From an uncultured Eubacterium sp. (GTDB lineage: Bacteria; Bacillota; Clostridia; Lachnospirales; Lachnospiraceae): a stretch of 19,449 nucleotides of DNA. The position numbers and the translations under genes were made by a program. Within the stretch, counting starts at the first letter, position 1, and each line of letters begins with the position of its first letter. The notes below the pieces were generated by a model. That model was not told where the DNA came from. It saw only the letters and a list, made by a program, of their open reading frames with translations, and made no database searches. The DNA is taken from NCBI GenBank assembly GCA_910586445.1, contig CAJUHV010000006.1, positions 1 to 19,449 on the forward strand, written 5' to 3'. This document shows, in pieces, positions 7,240 to 14,120 of the stretch.

Positions 7240-7776
7240 TTATGCAGCATAATCAATGTTTGCACCTATCAGCCGGATCGCATCCTGTGCTTTTTTATCT
7301 TTCTGGTACGGATTTGACTCGTCTGGATAAGAGATCGATGTGCTGGTCGTACCGCCGGAAACATATGTCGTCCCGCATTCCGGGCAGACTGCCGTACGCA
7401 GGGATACGCTGCAGGAGACTACTTTGCCGTCCTTTTCAGAGGCCTCCTGATATGCATTCGATACGTGCTGCTGCTCATGTGCCATGACTGCCGAGGCAGA
7501 TGCCTGCGGAGAAATATGTCCCGGAGACTTAAATGACACATCCGATTCGTTTGAACCGTCCTGATACTTACGCTCCCTGCATGTCTGGCAGTCTGCAGGC
7601 GAAGATTTGTAGCCGCTTTTTACCTTATGGCTGTTGTCTGCGCCGGCACTTTTTGCAGCTGCACTGCTGCCTGACGTGTTAAAATTAAGATCTTCCCTCG
7701 ACCGTTTTACCGACATGCCTGCATCTGCTGTATAAGCATACGGATTATACGAATTTGAAATTCCTCCAATCGTCAT
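7240..7776 (-). CDS. SprA-related putative metallopeptidase, HExxH, Cys-rich
   Basis: The 178-aa protein has a low-complexity Ser/Ala/Asn N-terminus (residues 1-58). It then has CQTCRERKYQDGS (about 62-75), VSFKSPGHISPQAS, and MAHEQQHVSNA with the zinc-metallopeptidase HExxH (about 98-107). A second Cys pair, CPECGTTYVSGG, lies at about 132-143. The order CxxCRxRKYxDGS, SPxHIS, HExxH is that of the SprA-related family of putative metalloproteases. No signal peptide is seen, so it is cytoplasmic or exported by another route. The YNPYAYTADAG start and lack of a prodomain resemble flagellar or surface-associated members, but I cannot assign a substrate. AGAGGTGA precedes the ATG. Confidence 0.85.
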   Translation of the reverse strand: MTIGGISNSYNPYAYTADAGMSVKRSREDLNFNTSGSSAAAKSAGADNSHKVKSGYKSSPADCQTCRERKYQDGSNESDVSFKSPGHISPQASASAVMAHEQQHVSNAYQEASEKDGKVVSCSVSLRTAVCPECGTTYVSGGTTSTSISYPDESNPYQKDKKAQDAIRLIGANIDYAA

Positions 7777-7841
7777 AAAATCACCTCTTAAAATTTATTG
7801 AAAATATGTTATAATCTATAGCAGCCCAACTTTAAAAAACT

Positions 7842-7857
7842 TATGTATATTATACCA
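7842..7857 (-). promoter_or_regulatory. Extended -10 promoter of the SprA-like gene
   Basis: On the minus strand TGGTATAAT (7857-7849) is a full extended -10 element. No good -35 box is visible. The start near 7842 leaves a 66-nt leader to the ATG at 7776. It overlaps the 5' end of the divergent plus-strand gene. Confidence 0.5.
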
Positions 7858-7881
7858 CATAATAATAGAAATGGAACAAAA

Positions 7882-8334
7882 ATGCGAAAAAAACATAGCT
7901 GCATGCGCACCCACAATAATCAAAAACGAATGCGTACAATAGAAGATGACTTTTTCCTGATCGGCTGCATTCTGGCTGCCGTCCTTGCAGCCTGCCGCCT
8001 GTGCCTGCCGGGATTTCGCCTGCCCAAGCTGCCGCCCTGCCTGTTCCACTTAGTCAGCGGGTATTACTGTCCCGGCTGCGGCGGTACAAGGGCCGTCCGC
8101 GCACTTTTAAGCGGCCATTTCATACAGTCCGTTTATTTTCATCCGGCTGTGCCTTATGGCGCGGTCATTTATCTGTATTTTATGATTACACAGACAATTG
8201 ACCGGCTGAGCAGAGGACGGCTCTGCATCGGCATGCGGTACCGCAATTGTTACGCATGGGCAGCGGTCCTGCTTATTATCGGCAGCTTTATTATAAAAAA
8301 TATACTGCATGCATTTTATGGTTTTTCCATGTGA
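7882..8334 (+). CDS. DUF2752 family membrane protein
   Basis: The product (150 aa from the ATG at 7882) has a basic N-terminus and a hydrophobic segment (DFFLIGCILAAVLAACRLCL). The DUF2752 signature YYCPGCGGTRAVRALLSGHF follows, then two further helices (AVPYGAVIYLYFMITQ and AWAAVLLIIGSFIIKNIL). The CPGCGGTRA motif is diagnostic, though function is unknown. The start is uncertain. The frame is open from ATG 7843, but no ribosome site precedes it. A weak GGA lies 6 nt before 7882, and an ATG at 7930 would leave only five residues before the first hydrophobic segment. A TATAAT at 7810-7815 may be its -10 box. It ends 6 bp from the convergent downstream gene. Confidence 0.88.
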   Translation: MRKKHSCMRTHNNQKRMRTIEDDFFLIGCILAAVLAACRLCLPGFRLPKLPPCLFHLVSGYYCPGCGGTRAVRALLSGHFIQSVYFHPAVPYGAVIYLYFMITQTIDRLSRGRLCIGMRYRNCYAWAAVLLIIGSFIIKNILHAFYGFSM

Positions 8335-8340
8335 CGGCTT

Positions 8341-8715
8341 TTAAGGGCCTGCCATATAGGCGTTCACCATTTCCATATAGGCGTTCCAGAATGCCTCCAG
8401 GCTCCCATACCGCATAATCACGATCAGAAATGATCCTGCCACCAGCGTAATTGACAAAAAAATGGCAAATACGCTGATCCAAAGTGCAGCCTTTGCATTC
8501 TGCGACATCGTCAGCTCACCGCCTTTGGATAACAGCGCAAATATGATCCCGAGCACCCCGCAGATTACAGACAGATAAAGGCAGCAGATTGTCGAAATAG
8601 CAATCGTACTGCATACTATGGCAGCTGTGGTCAGCGGCCTCGAGCGCTTATCACCCGTCTGGCTGTTTTTTGTATACTGTAGATGATTATAATTATGTTC
8701 ATTATGTTCAAGCAA
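8341..8715 (-). CDS. Small two-helix membrane protein (DUF4190-like), TTG start
   Basis: The 124-aa product has an Asn/His-rich cytoplasmic tail (LEHNEHNYNHLQYTKN). Two membrane hairpins follow: AAIVCSTIAISTICCLYLSVICGVLGIIFALLSKG and AALWISVFAIFLSITLVAGSFLIVIM. The ICGVLGIIFALLSKG-x-MSQNAKAALWIS pattern resembles DUF4190/CD225-type small membrane proteins. The frame is open back to 8799, but that extension is Trp/Arg-rich with no ribosome site. TTG at 8715 is preceded by GGGGAGG at a 10-nt spacing. The tail is encoded by a 9-bp repeat. It faces the DUF2752 gene tail to tail. Function is unknown. Confidence 0.7.
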   Translation of the reverse strand: MLEHNEHNYNHLQYTKNSQTGDKRSRPLTTAAIVCSTIAISTICCLYLSVICGVLGIIFALLSKGGELTMSQNAKAALWISVFAIFLSITLVAGSFLIVIMRYGSLEAFWNAYMEMVNAYMAGP

Positions 8716-8823
8716 ATCCTTGTATCCTCCCCTTAATAAACGACACCTGCTGATACGGCTCCATATCCATAAAAAGCAGTATAACATGGAGCTGTCCAAA
8801 AAACAATATTTTCAGACTCCATC

Positions 8824-8859
8824 TTTACACTATCCCCTCTTTTGCGTATAATACAATAC
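8824..8859 (+). promoter_or_regulatory. Sigma-A type promoter of tex
   Basis: TTTACA (8824-8829) and TATAAT (8847-8852) are separated by exactly 17 nt, a near-consensus housekeeping promoter. The start would be near 8859, giving a leader of about 47 nt that contains a small hairpin. Confidence 0.75.
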
Positions 8860-8905
8860 GAAAAATACATAGAAAGGCGCATGGCATCATGCGGCAGAAG
8901 AAACA

Positions 8906-11050
8906 ATGGATATTATACAAACTCTTGCACAGGAACTGCAGATTAAACCGGGACAGGCCAAAGCTGCCGTGGGACTGATCGATGAGGGCAATACGATTCC
9001 TTTTATCGCCCGCTACCGCAAGGAGGCAACCGGCTCATTAAATGACGAAGTGCTGCGCCAGCTTTCAGAACGCCTGAACTATCTGCGCAGCCTGGAAGAC
9101 AAAAAACAGCAGGTCATCGCCAGCATCGAGGAACAGGGCAGGCTCACCGATGAATTAAAAGCCCAGATCGAAGCTGCACAGACACTCGTAATCGTAGATG
9201 ACCTTTACCGCCCATACCGGCCGAAACGGCGGACGCGGGCGACGATTGCCAAAGAAAAAGGCCTTGAGCCGCTGGCAGCCATCATCCAGCTGCAGATGAC
9301 AGATACGCCTCTGGAAAAAGAAGCAGAGGCATTCATAAACCCAGAAAAAGAAGTAAATACAGCTCAAGAAGCTATAAGCGGTGCATCTGATATTATAGCC
9401 GAAATCATATCGGATGAAGCCGATTACCGTATGCGCATCCGTGAAATGACTGCAAAACGGGGCATGATCGTATCCGCAGCAAAAGATCCGCAGGCAGAAT
9501 CCGTTTATGAGATGTACTATGATTTTTCTGAAAGCGCCTCCAAAATCGCCGGACACCGTGTACTTGCGCTGAACCGCGGCGAAGCAGAAAAAATACTGAC
9601 CATAAAAATAGAAGCCCCGGAAGAGGATATTATACACTATCTGGAAAAGCAGGTTATTGTAAAAAACAACCCGCATACTACCCCGGTCCTGCAGTCAGTG
9701 ATCGCAGACAGCTACCAGCGGCTGATCGCACCTGCCATTGAACGTGAAATCCGAAACAGCCTGACGGAAACGGCTCAAGACGGCGCCATCCGTGTATTCG
9801 GTAAAAATCTGGAACAGCTTCTAATGCAGCCGCCAATTATCAATCAGGTTGTATTAGGCTGGGACCCTGCTTTTCGTACCGGCTGCAAAATCGCTGTCGT
9901 AGATCCGACCGGCAAGGTACTGGATACTACAGTGATCTATCCTACTGCTCCACAGAACAAAGTCGAGGAGTCTAAGGCCACGATCAAAAAACTGGTAGAT
10001 AAATATAATGTAACATTAATTTCCCTAGGAAATGGCACCGCTTCTAGAGAATCAGAAATGGTAATTGTCGATTTATTAAAAGAGATAGGACGTCCGCTGC
10101 AGTATGTCATCGTAAACGAAGCCGGTGCCTCCGTTTATTCAGCCAGCAAGCTGGCCACCGAAGAATTTCCAAATTTTGATGTCGGGCAGCGCAGTGCCGC
10201 TTCTATGGCAAGACGGCTGCAGGACCCTCTGGCGGAGCTTGTCAAGATCGATCCAAAATCCATCGGTGTCGGGCAGTATCAGCATGATATGAACCAGAAA
10301 AAGTTAAGCGAGGCACTATCCGGCGTAGTGGAAGACTGCGTAAATAAAGTCGGCGTAGATTTAAATACCGCTTCGGCCTCACTGCTGGAATATATTTCCG
10401 GCATCAGCAAGGCAGTAGCTAAAAATATTGTCTCCTACCGGGAAGAGCACGGCCGCTTTGACTCACGCAGCCAGCTGCTGAAGGTGGCAAAGCTCGGCCC
10501 GAAAGCCTATGAACAGTGCGCAGGCTTTACCCGCATTATAGACGGCAGCAATCCGCTGGATACAACAGCTGTCCATCCAGAGAGCTATGAGGCCGCCAAA
10601 AAGCTGCTCGCAGAGCTTCATTTTGAGCCGCAGGATATTACTACCGGCAGCTTAAAAAATATTTCCAAAAAAATATCCGATTATAAAAAGCTCGCAGAAG
10701 AACTGGGAATCGGCGAGATCACTCTGCGGGATATTGTAAAGGAACTGGAAAAGCCCGCCCGTGATCCACGTGATGATATGCCAAAGCCGATACTGCGCAG
10801 CGACGTACTGGAAATGAAAGATCTGACAGAGGGTATGATTTTAAAAGGTACCGTGCGTAATGTCATTGATTTCGGGGTATTTGTTGATATCGGCGTACAT
10901 CAGGACGGACTGGTGCATATTTCCCAGATCTGCGACCGTTTTATCAAGCATCCGCTCGAAGCAGTCAGCGTAGGCGATATCGTAGACGTCAAGGTGCTGA
11001 GCGTCGACCTGCCGAAAAAACGCATTCAGTTGACAATGAGAGGCGTATAG
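8906..11050 (+). CDS. tex: Tex family RNA-binding protein (YqgF, HhH and S1 domains)
   Basis: Tex is a conserved cytoplasmic nucleic-acid-binding protein linked to transcription fidelity and stress tolerance. Its precise reaction is not settled. The 714-aa protein has the family length and domain order. An N-terminal helical Tex domain (about 1-190) includes NTIPFIARYRKEATGSL. A YqgF/RNase-H-like domain begins at about 315 (VVLGWDPAFRTGCKIAVVD). Helix-hairpin-helix segments lie at about 485-565 (DLNTASASLLEYISGISKAVAKNIV). A C-terminal S1 domain spans about 640-712 (LKGTVRNVIDFGVFVDIG, DGLVHISQI). The start is supported by homology. The adjacent SD (AGAAGAA) is weak, and a stronger AAAGG lies further upstream beyond a hairpin. 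It is monocistronic, bounded by a promoter and a terminator. Confidence 0.97.
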   Translation: MDIIQTLAQELQIKPGQAKAAVGLIDEGNTIPFIARYRKEATGSLNDEVLRQLSERLNYLRSLEDKKQQVIASIEEQGRLTDELKAQIEAAQTLVIVDDLYRPYRPKRRTRATIAKEKGLEPLAAIIQLQMTDTPLEKEAEAFINPEKEVNTAQEAISGASDIIAEIISDEADYRMRIREMTAKRGMIVSAAKDPQAESVYEMYYDFSESASKIAGHRVLALNRGEAEKILTIKIEAPEEDIIHYLEKQVIVKNNPHTTPVLQSVIADSYQRLIAPAIEREIRNSLTETAQDGAIRVFGKNLEQLLMQPPIINQVVLGWDPAFRTGCKIAVVDPTGKVLDTTVIYPTAPQNKVEESKATIKKLVDKYNVTLISLGNGTASRESEMVIVDLLKEIGRPLQYVIVNEAGASVYSASKLATEEFPNFDVGQRSAASMARRLQDPLAELVKIDPKSIGVGQYQHDMNQKKLSEALSGVVEDCVNKVGVDLNTASASLLEYISGISKAVAKNIVSYREEHGRFDSRSQLLKVAKLGPKAYEQCAGFTRIIDGSNPLDTTAVHPESYEAAKKLLAELHFEPQDITTGSLKNISKKISDYKKLAEELGIGEITLRDIVKELEKPARDPRDDMPKPILRSDVLEMKDLTEGMILKGTVRNVIDFGVFVDIGVHQDGLVHISQICDRFIKHPLEAVSVGDIVDVKVLSVDLPKKRIQLTMRGV

Positions 11051-11061
11051 GCCGGAAATAT

Positions 11062-11103
11062 AAAAAAACCAGATACTCAGCCGCTGAGGTATCTGGTTTT
11101 TTA
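11062..11103 (+). terminator. Strong intrinsic terminator of tex
   Basis: ACCAGATAC-TCAG pairs with CTGA-G-GTATCTGGT (13 bp with one bulged G), with the loop CCG in between and TTTTTT after. The upstream A-run means the hairpin could also terminate minus-strand transcripts. Confidence 0.92.
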
Positions 11104-11264
11104 TTCATAATTCTATAATCAGGCTTAAATTTGATCACTTATAATAGAAGTCGGAAGGTAAATGTATAAATTAAGAAAATTAACTCCCCGAGAAGCCACT
11201 TTATGACAGTGTCCATAGAGATAGCGAGCATCGGATTGCTATAGCCACAATCCTCAGAACAAAT
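11104..11264. other. Gene-free stretch upstream of the small peptide gene
   Basis: No supported gene. Two TATAAT boxes (11114-11119 and 11140-11145) lack partner -35 boxes. Two mutually exclusive hairpins are possible: ATAGCGA with TTGCTAT (about 11221-11241), and GGATTG with CAATCC (about 11233-11253). A 28-codon open stretch (11184-11267) has no start codon and may be only chance or a decayed gene end. Confidence 0.5.
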
Positions 11265-11278
11265 CTTTGAGATCAAAG
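11265..11278. repeat. 14-bp inverted repeat next to the small peptide promoter
   Basis: CTTTGA-GA-TCAAAG is a perfect 6-bp-arm palindrome ending just where a -35 box would begin. It could be an operator, but no regulator is identified. Confidence 0.5.
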
Positions 11279-11298
11279 CAGAAAAATATCGAATAGTA

Positions 11299-11314
11299 TG
11301 ATATAATTTATGTG
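11299..11314 (+). promoter_or_regulatory. Extended -10 promoter of the small peptide gene
   Basis: TGATATAAT (11299-11307) is a perfect extended -10 element. No -35 match is present at 16-18 nt. The start near 11314 gives a leader of about 39 nt. Confidence 0.65.
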
Positions 11315-11352
11315 CAGCTCACCGAAACCCGCAACAGGGAGGAGGTGTTTGC

Positions 11353-11451
11353 ATGGAAGTTGTGATTTCTTTTTTAGCTGCTGTTTTGGCTGGTGCAGCC
11401 TGCCACTACATCATCAAATGGTTAGACAGTGACGATAAGAGCAGCAACTAA
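11353..11451 (+). CDS. 32-aa hydrophobic membrane peptide, candidate type I toxin
   Basis: A 33-codon frame starts at ATG 11353 after the very strong SD GGGAGGAGGTG. The peptide begins MEVVISFLAAVLAG, forms one membrane helix (about residues 3-21), and ends in a charged, polar tail with KWLDSDDK. Length, single helix and polar C-terminus are those of type I toxin peptides such as TxpA or BsrG. From memory, very similar peptides ending in a KWLD-type tail recur in Clostridia, but I cannot check that here. The gene is followed by a 3' UTR hairpin and a strong terminator. A strong promoter faces it on the other strand. It is not related in function to tex or hom on either side. Confidence 0.72.
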   Translation: MEVVISFLAAVLAGAACHYIIKWLDSDDKSSN

Positions 11452-11453
11452 CC

Positions 11454-11473
11454 TAGTGGGTACTTTGCCACTA
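11454..11473 (+). other. Small 3' UTR hairpin after the peptide gene
   Basis: TAGTGG (11454-11459) pairs perfectly with CCACTA (11468-11473) over an 8-nt loop. There is no T tract, so it is not a terminator by itself. Confidence 0.55.
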
Positions 11474-11477
11474 TAAA

Positions 11478-11562
11478 AGAAAAGAAGAATCCCCAAACTG
11501 TGCTGCAACACGGTTTGGGGATTTACTTTTTGTCCGCATGGACTTGTGATTTCTTTTTGCCT
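11478..11562 (-). ncRNA. Candidate antisense RNA overlapping the 3' end of the peptide mRNA
   Basis: Inferred from the promoter at 11569-11597. An RNA starting near 11562 would contain a short 5' hairpin (GTCC-ATGC-GGAC). It would then read the shared inverted repeat (11523-11488) followed by CTTCTTTTCTTTT, and may end there after about 85 nt. It is complementary to the 3' UTR and terminator of the small peptide mRNA. If it reads through it would also cover the coding region. No translation is likely. Confidence 0.55.
11488..11531 (+). terminator. Bidirectional intrinsic terminator of the small peptide gene
   Basis: AATCCCCAAACTGTG (11488-11502) pairs over 15 bp with CACGGTTTGGGGATT (11509-11523) with a single G-U pair, loop CTGCAA. 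It is followed by TACTTTTT. On the minus strand the same stem is followed by CTTCTTTTC, so it can serve both transcripts. Confidence 0.93.
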
Positions 11563-11597
11563 ATCGGCATTATAGCATATGCAAAAACTTTTTTCAA
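11562..11597 (-). promoter_or_regulatory. Strong antisense promoter facing the small peptide gene
   Basis: On the minus strand TTGAAA (11597-11592), a 17-nt spacer and TATAAT (11574-11569) form a near-consensus promoter. It also carries the extended motif TGC before TATAAT. It lies downstream of the hom stop codon, so it cannot drive hom. It points into the small peptide gene. Confidence 0.78.
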
Positions 11598-11666
11598 TAT
11601 TCTTTTTTCAATCTGAAATTTATCCTTATCTGGTATCAATCAGCGATCACAGAATATCATTTATCA

Positions 11667-12869
11667 TTAACGGAACCGGATCATCTGTACAATCTCCGCC
11701 AGCTGAGATGCCTTAGCCTCATACTCTGCTTCTTTCATACATGCCGTAATAAATCCGTTTTCGCCGGATAACTCCGGCACTTCCACATACTCTACAGTGC
11801 CAAATACCTGTTCGATTTCCGTCCGGTCAGCCTTTGCGCGTACAAAGAAACGCCCCTGCTGCTGCCTGTAGTCTGCGATTTCCAGTCTTTCCGGCCTCCA
11901 TTCCAGTTCGATGTGCCGTCCGATATGCCTTGCCAGCTCCACGACATCTGCCACTACTGCACTTGCTGTCGGCAGGCTGCCTGCGCCGCTGCCGTAAAAC
12001 ATAGCGTCGCCCAGCATATTTCCCCGTACAAACACGGCATTAAATACGCCGTTTACTGTATACAGCGGATGATCCTCCGGCAGCAGGAATGGTGCCACCA
12101 TAACAGCATACGTATCTCCCACCTGCCTGCTTGTTGCCAAAAGCTTGATCACGCGGCCCATTTTTTTTGCATACATAATGTCTGTGGCAGTAATCCGGCT
12201 TATGCCTTCTGTGTATACATCCTCAAAATCCACCTGCTGTCCTGCGATCAGCGAAGTCAGTATTGCAATCTTTCGCCCTGCATCGTGTCCCTCAATATCT
12301 GCAGTCGGATCTTTTTCTGCATATCCTTTCTCCTGCGCGTCTTTTAAGACATCTTCAAACTCGCAGCCTTCCTGTGCCATCCGGGTCATCATGTAATTGG
12401 TCGTGCCGTTTACAATACCGCTGATCTCCTCAATACGGTCTGCCGTCAGGCAGGAATTCAGCGCACGGATAATTGGTATGCCGCCTCCTACGCTGGCTTC
12501 AAACATAAAATTGACATTCTGCTGCTTTGCCGTTTCAATCAGCTCTGCCCCGTGCACTGCGACCAATGCCTTATTTGACGTCGTAACGCTTTTGCCGGCC
12601 TCCAGCATTGCTTTTACAAACGTATATGCCGGTTCTACGCCGCCCATGCTTTCTACTACAATAGCTATCTCCGGGTCCTGCGCAATGGCCTGATAATCAT
12701 GCACTACCTTGTCCTGCATTGGATCACCTTGAAAATCACGCAGGTCAAGTATGTATTTCACCTCTATGCCTTCGCCTATTTTTTTACATATGCTTTCCTG
12801 ATTTGTCTCGATTACTTTCACGACGCCAGATCCAATCGTTCCATAACCCATTACTGCTATTTTTATCAT
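11667..12869 (-). CDS. hom: Homoserine dehydrogenase
   Basis: Catalyses NAD(P)H-dependent reduction of aspartate semialdehyde to homoserine, the branch point to threonine and methionine. The 400-aa protein starts with the Rossmann loop GYGTIGSGVV (residues 8-17). It continues with VVESMGGVEPAY, TSNKALVAVHGAEL and the catalytic-domain signature GIVNGTTNYMMTRM. A later block reads AEKDPTADIEGHDAGRKIAIL. The C-terminal 70 residues, from about 330 (GRFFVRAKAD), look like an ACT domain, so feedback control by threonine is likely. AAGGGAGT lies 8 nt before the ATG. It follows prfB by 55 bp. A hairpin at the prfB stop (AAGCCG/CGGCTT, 12911-12926) has no T tract. No thrB or thrC is nearby and no clear terminator follows. 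Confidence 0.96.
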   Translation of the reverse strand: MIKIAVMGYGTIGSGVVKVIETNQESICKKIGEGIEVKYILDLRDFQGDPMQDKVVHDYQAIAQDPEIAIVVESMGGVEPAYTFVKAMLEAGKSVTTSNKALVAVHGAELIETAKQQNVNFMFEASVGGGIPIIRALNSCLTADRIEEISGIVNGTTNYMMTRMAQEGCEFEDVLKDAQEKGYAEKDPTADIEGHDAGRKIAILTSLIAGQQVDFEDVYTEGISRITATDIMYAKKMGRVIKLLATSRQVGDTYAVMVAPFLLPEDHPLYTVNGVFNAVFVRGNMLGDAMFYGSGAGSLPTASAVVADVVELARHIGRHIELEWRPERLEIADYRQQQGRFFVRAKADRTEIEQVFGTVEYVEVPELSGENGFITACMKEAEYEAKASQLAEIVQMIRFR

Positions 12870-12924
12870 TTCTGAATACTCCCTTACTTTTGATTTTCCG
12901 CTGCCTTCCCAAGCCGGAAACGGC

Positions 12925-14035
12925 TTAGGAGGATAACGAAGACCATTTCAAATAAGCATTGATAAATAGATCCAGATCCCCGTCCATAACAGCTCCTACA
13001 TTGCCGCTTTCGGCATTTGTACGGTGGTCTTTTACCATCGTATACGGCTGCATTACATACGAACGGATCTGGTTGCCCCATCCGATCTCGGTTACTTCTC
13101 CGCGTATGCCTGCCTCTTTCTGCGCCTGTTCTTCCTGCTTTAACAGATACAGCTTCGATTTCAGCATCTGCATAGCTTTATCTTTGTTCATATGCTGCGA
13201 CCGCTCGTTCTGGCAGGTGACAACAATCCCTGTCGGATAGTGGGTAATGCGGATTGCAGAAGATGTTTTATTGATATGCTGCCCTCCGGCACCGCTGGAA
13301 CGATACGTATCAATACGTATATCTTCGTCGCGTACCTCAATATCTACATCTTCTTCGATATCCGGCATGACATCACAGGATACAAATGAGGTCTGGCGCT
13401 TGCCTGCTGCATTAAACGGTGAAATCCGCACCAGACGGTGGACACCTTTTTCTGATTTCAAATAGCCATATGCATTGGTACCGTTGACCTGGAACGTCAC
13501 GGACTTAATGCCTGCCTCATCCCCTTCATGATAATCAAGTACTTCAAGCTCAAACCCCTTGCCAGAGGCCCACCTTGTATACATCCGGTACAGCATCGAG
13601 GCCCAGTCACAGGATTCTGTGCCGCCTGCGCCTGCATTTAAGGATACGATCGCAGAATCTGCATCGTATTCGCCTGAAAGCAGCGTCTTAATGCGGATTG
13701 CCTCAAACTGCTGCTGATACGCCTGTATGGCTTCTTCAATCTCCGGCAGCAGCGACAGTTCCCCTTCTTCCTCGCCCATGGCAAGCAGCGTCTCAATATC
13801 CTCATATCTGGTCTGAAGCTCGCCATAGGTCTGGATATCATCTTTCAGGCTCTTTAGTTCTTTCATTTTTTTCTGGGATACTTCCGTATCGTTCCAGAAA
13901 TCCGGCGCTTCCATTTCGCGCTCTAATTCTTCTACCTTTTTGCCTTTATTAGCGAGGTCAAAGTGAATCCCTCAATTCCTGTAATGGTTTTGTAAACGTG
14001 CCAAGCGTATACTTGTAAGCATCAAATTCAACCAT
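12925..14035 (-). CDS. prfB: Peptide chain release factor 2, programmed +1 frameshift
   Basis: RF2 releases peptides at UGA and UAA. The reading frame is split. Codons 1-25 run from ATG 14035 to CTT, then an in-frame TGA is codon 26 (13960-13958). Skipping one T (13960) continues as GAC and gives a 369-aa protein, the family length. The joined coding parts are 13961-14035 and 12925-13959. RF2 hallmarks are the stop-recognition tripeptide SPF in RISPFNAAGKRQ and the catalytic GGQ in SSGAGGQHINKTSSA. The upstream frame starts MVEFDAYKYTLGTF and supplies the missing N-terminus. GGTGA precedes the ATG. It lies between the S41 protease and hom. Confidence 0.97.
13957..13972 (-). promoter_or_regulatory. 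prfB: RF2 autoregulatory frameshift site
   Basis: The slippery CTTTGAC (13963-13957) contains the UGA at codon 26. Low RF2 levels favour slippage from CUU to UUU and continued synthesis. The stimulating internal SD is GAGGGA with TTCA before CTT. The classical site is AGGGGG with a 3-nt gap, so this one is weaker and one base further away. Confidence 0.92.
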
Positions 14036-14060
14036 TTTATCACCATCTTTCTTTTATATT

Positions 14061-14106
14061 TGCCTGCCGAAACAGGCTTCTATTACAAGGAAAAATTTCC
14101 TTACAA
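14061..14106 (-). other. Two hairpins between the S41 protease gene and prfB
   Basis: On the minus strand GTAAGGAAA/TTTCCTTGT (about 14106-14089) and GCCTG-TTTCGG-CAGGC (14076-14061) can form in the 85-nt gap. Neither is followed by a T tract, so they are more likely RNA processing or stability elements than terminators. Confidence 0.45.
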
Positions 14107-14120
14107 CCTCTTTAAACAGA

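Noticed and set aside
8881..8946. 22-codon leader ORF before tex
   Set aside because: It starts 3 nt from AAAGG, which is too close for good initiation, and its peptide has no recognisable character. Kept only as a remark on the tex leader.
9155..9676. 173-codon open frame antisense to tex
   Set aside because: Phe/Tyr/Cys-rich shadow of the tex coding sequence with no family resemblance.
12911..12926. Hairpin at the prfB stop codon as a terminator or attenuator for hom
   Set aside because: AAGCCG-TTTC-CGGCTT has a 6-bp stem but no T tract, and no leader peptide or T-box features are seen in the 55-bp gap before hom.
13914..13958. prfB starting at the internal ATG 13914 as a truncated RF2
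   Set aside because: The upstream 25 codons, in-frame TGA at codon 26 and CTTTGAC make a classical programmed frameshift, so the gene is intact.
14061..14106. Hairpins after the S41 protease gene as terminators
   Set aside because: Neither stem is followed by a T tract on the minus strand, so transcription probably continues into prfB.
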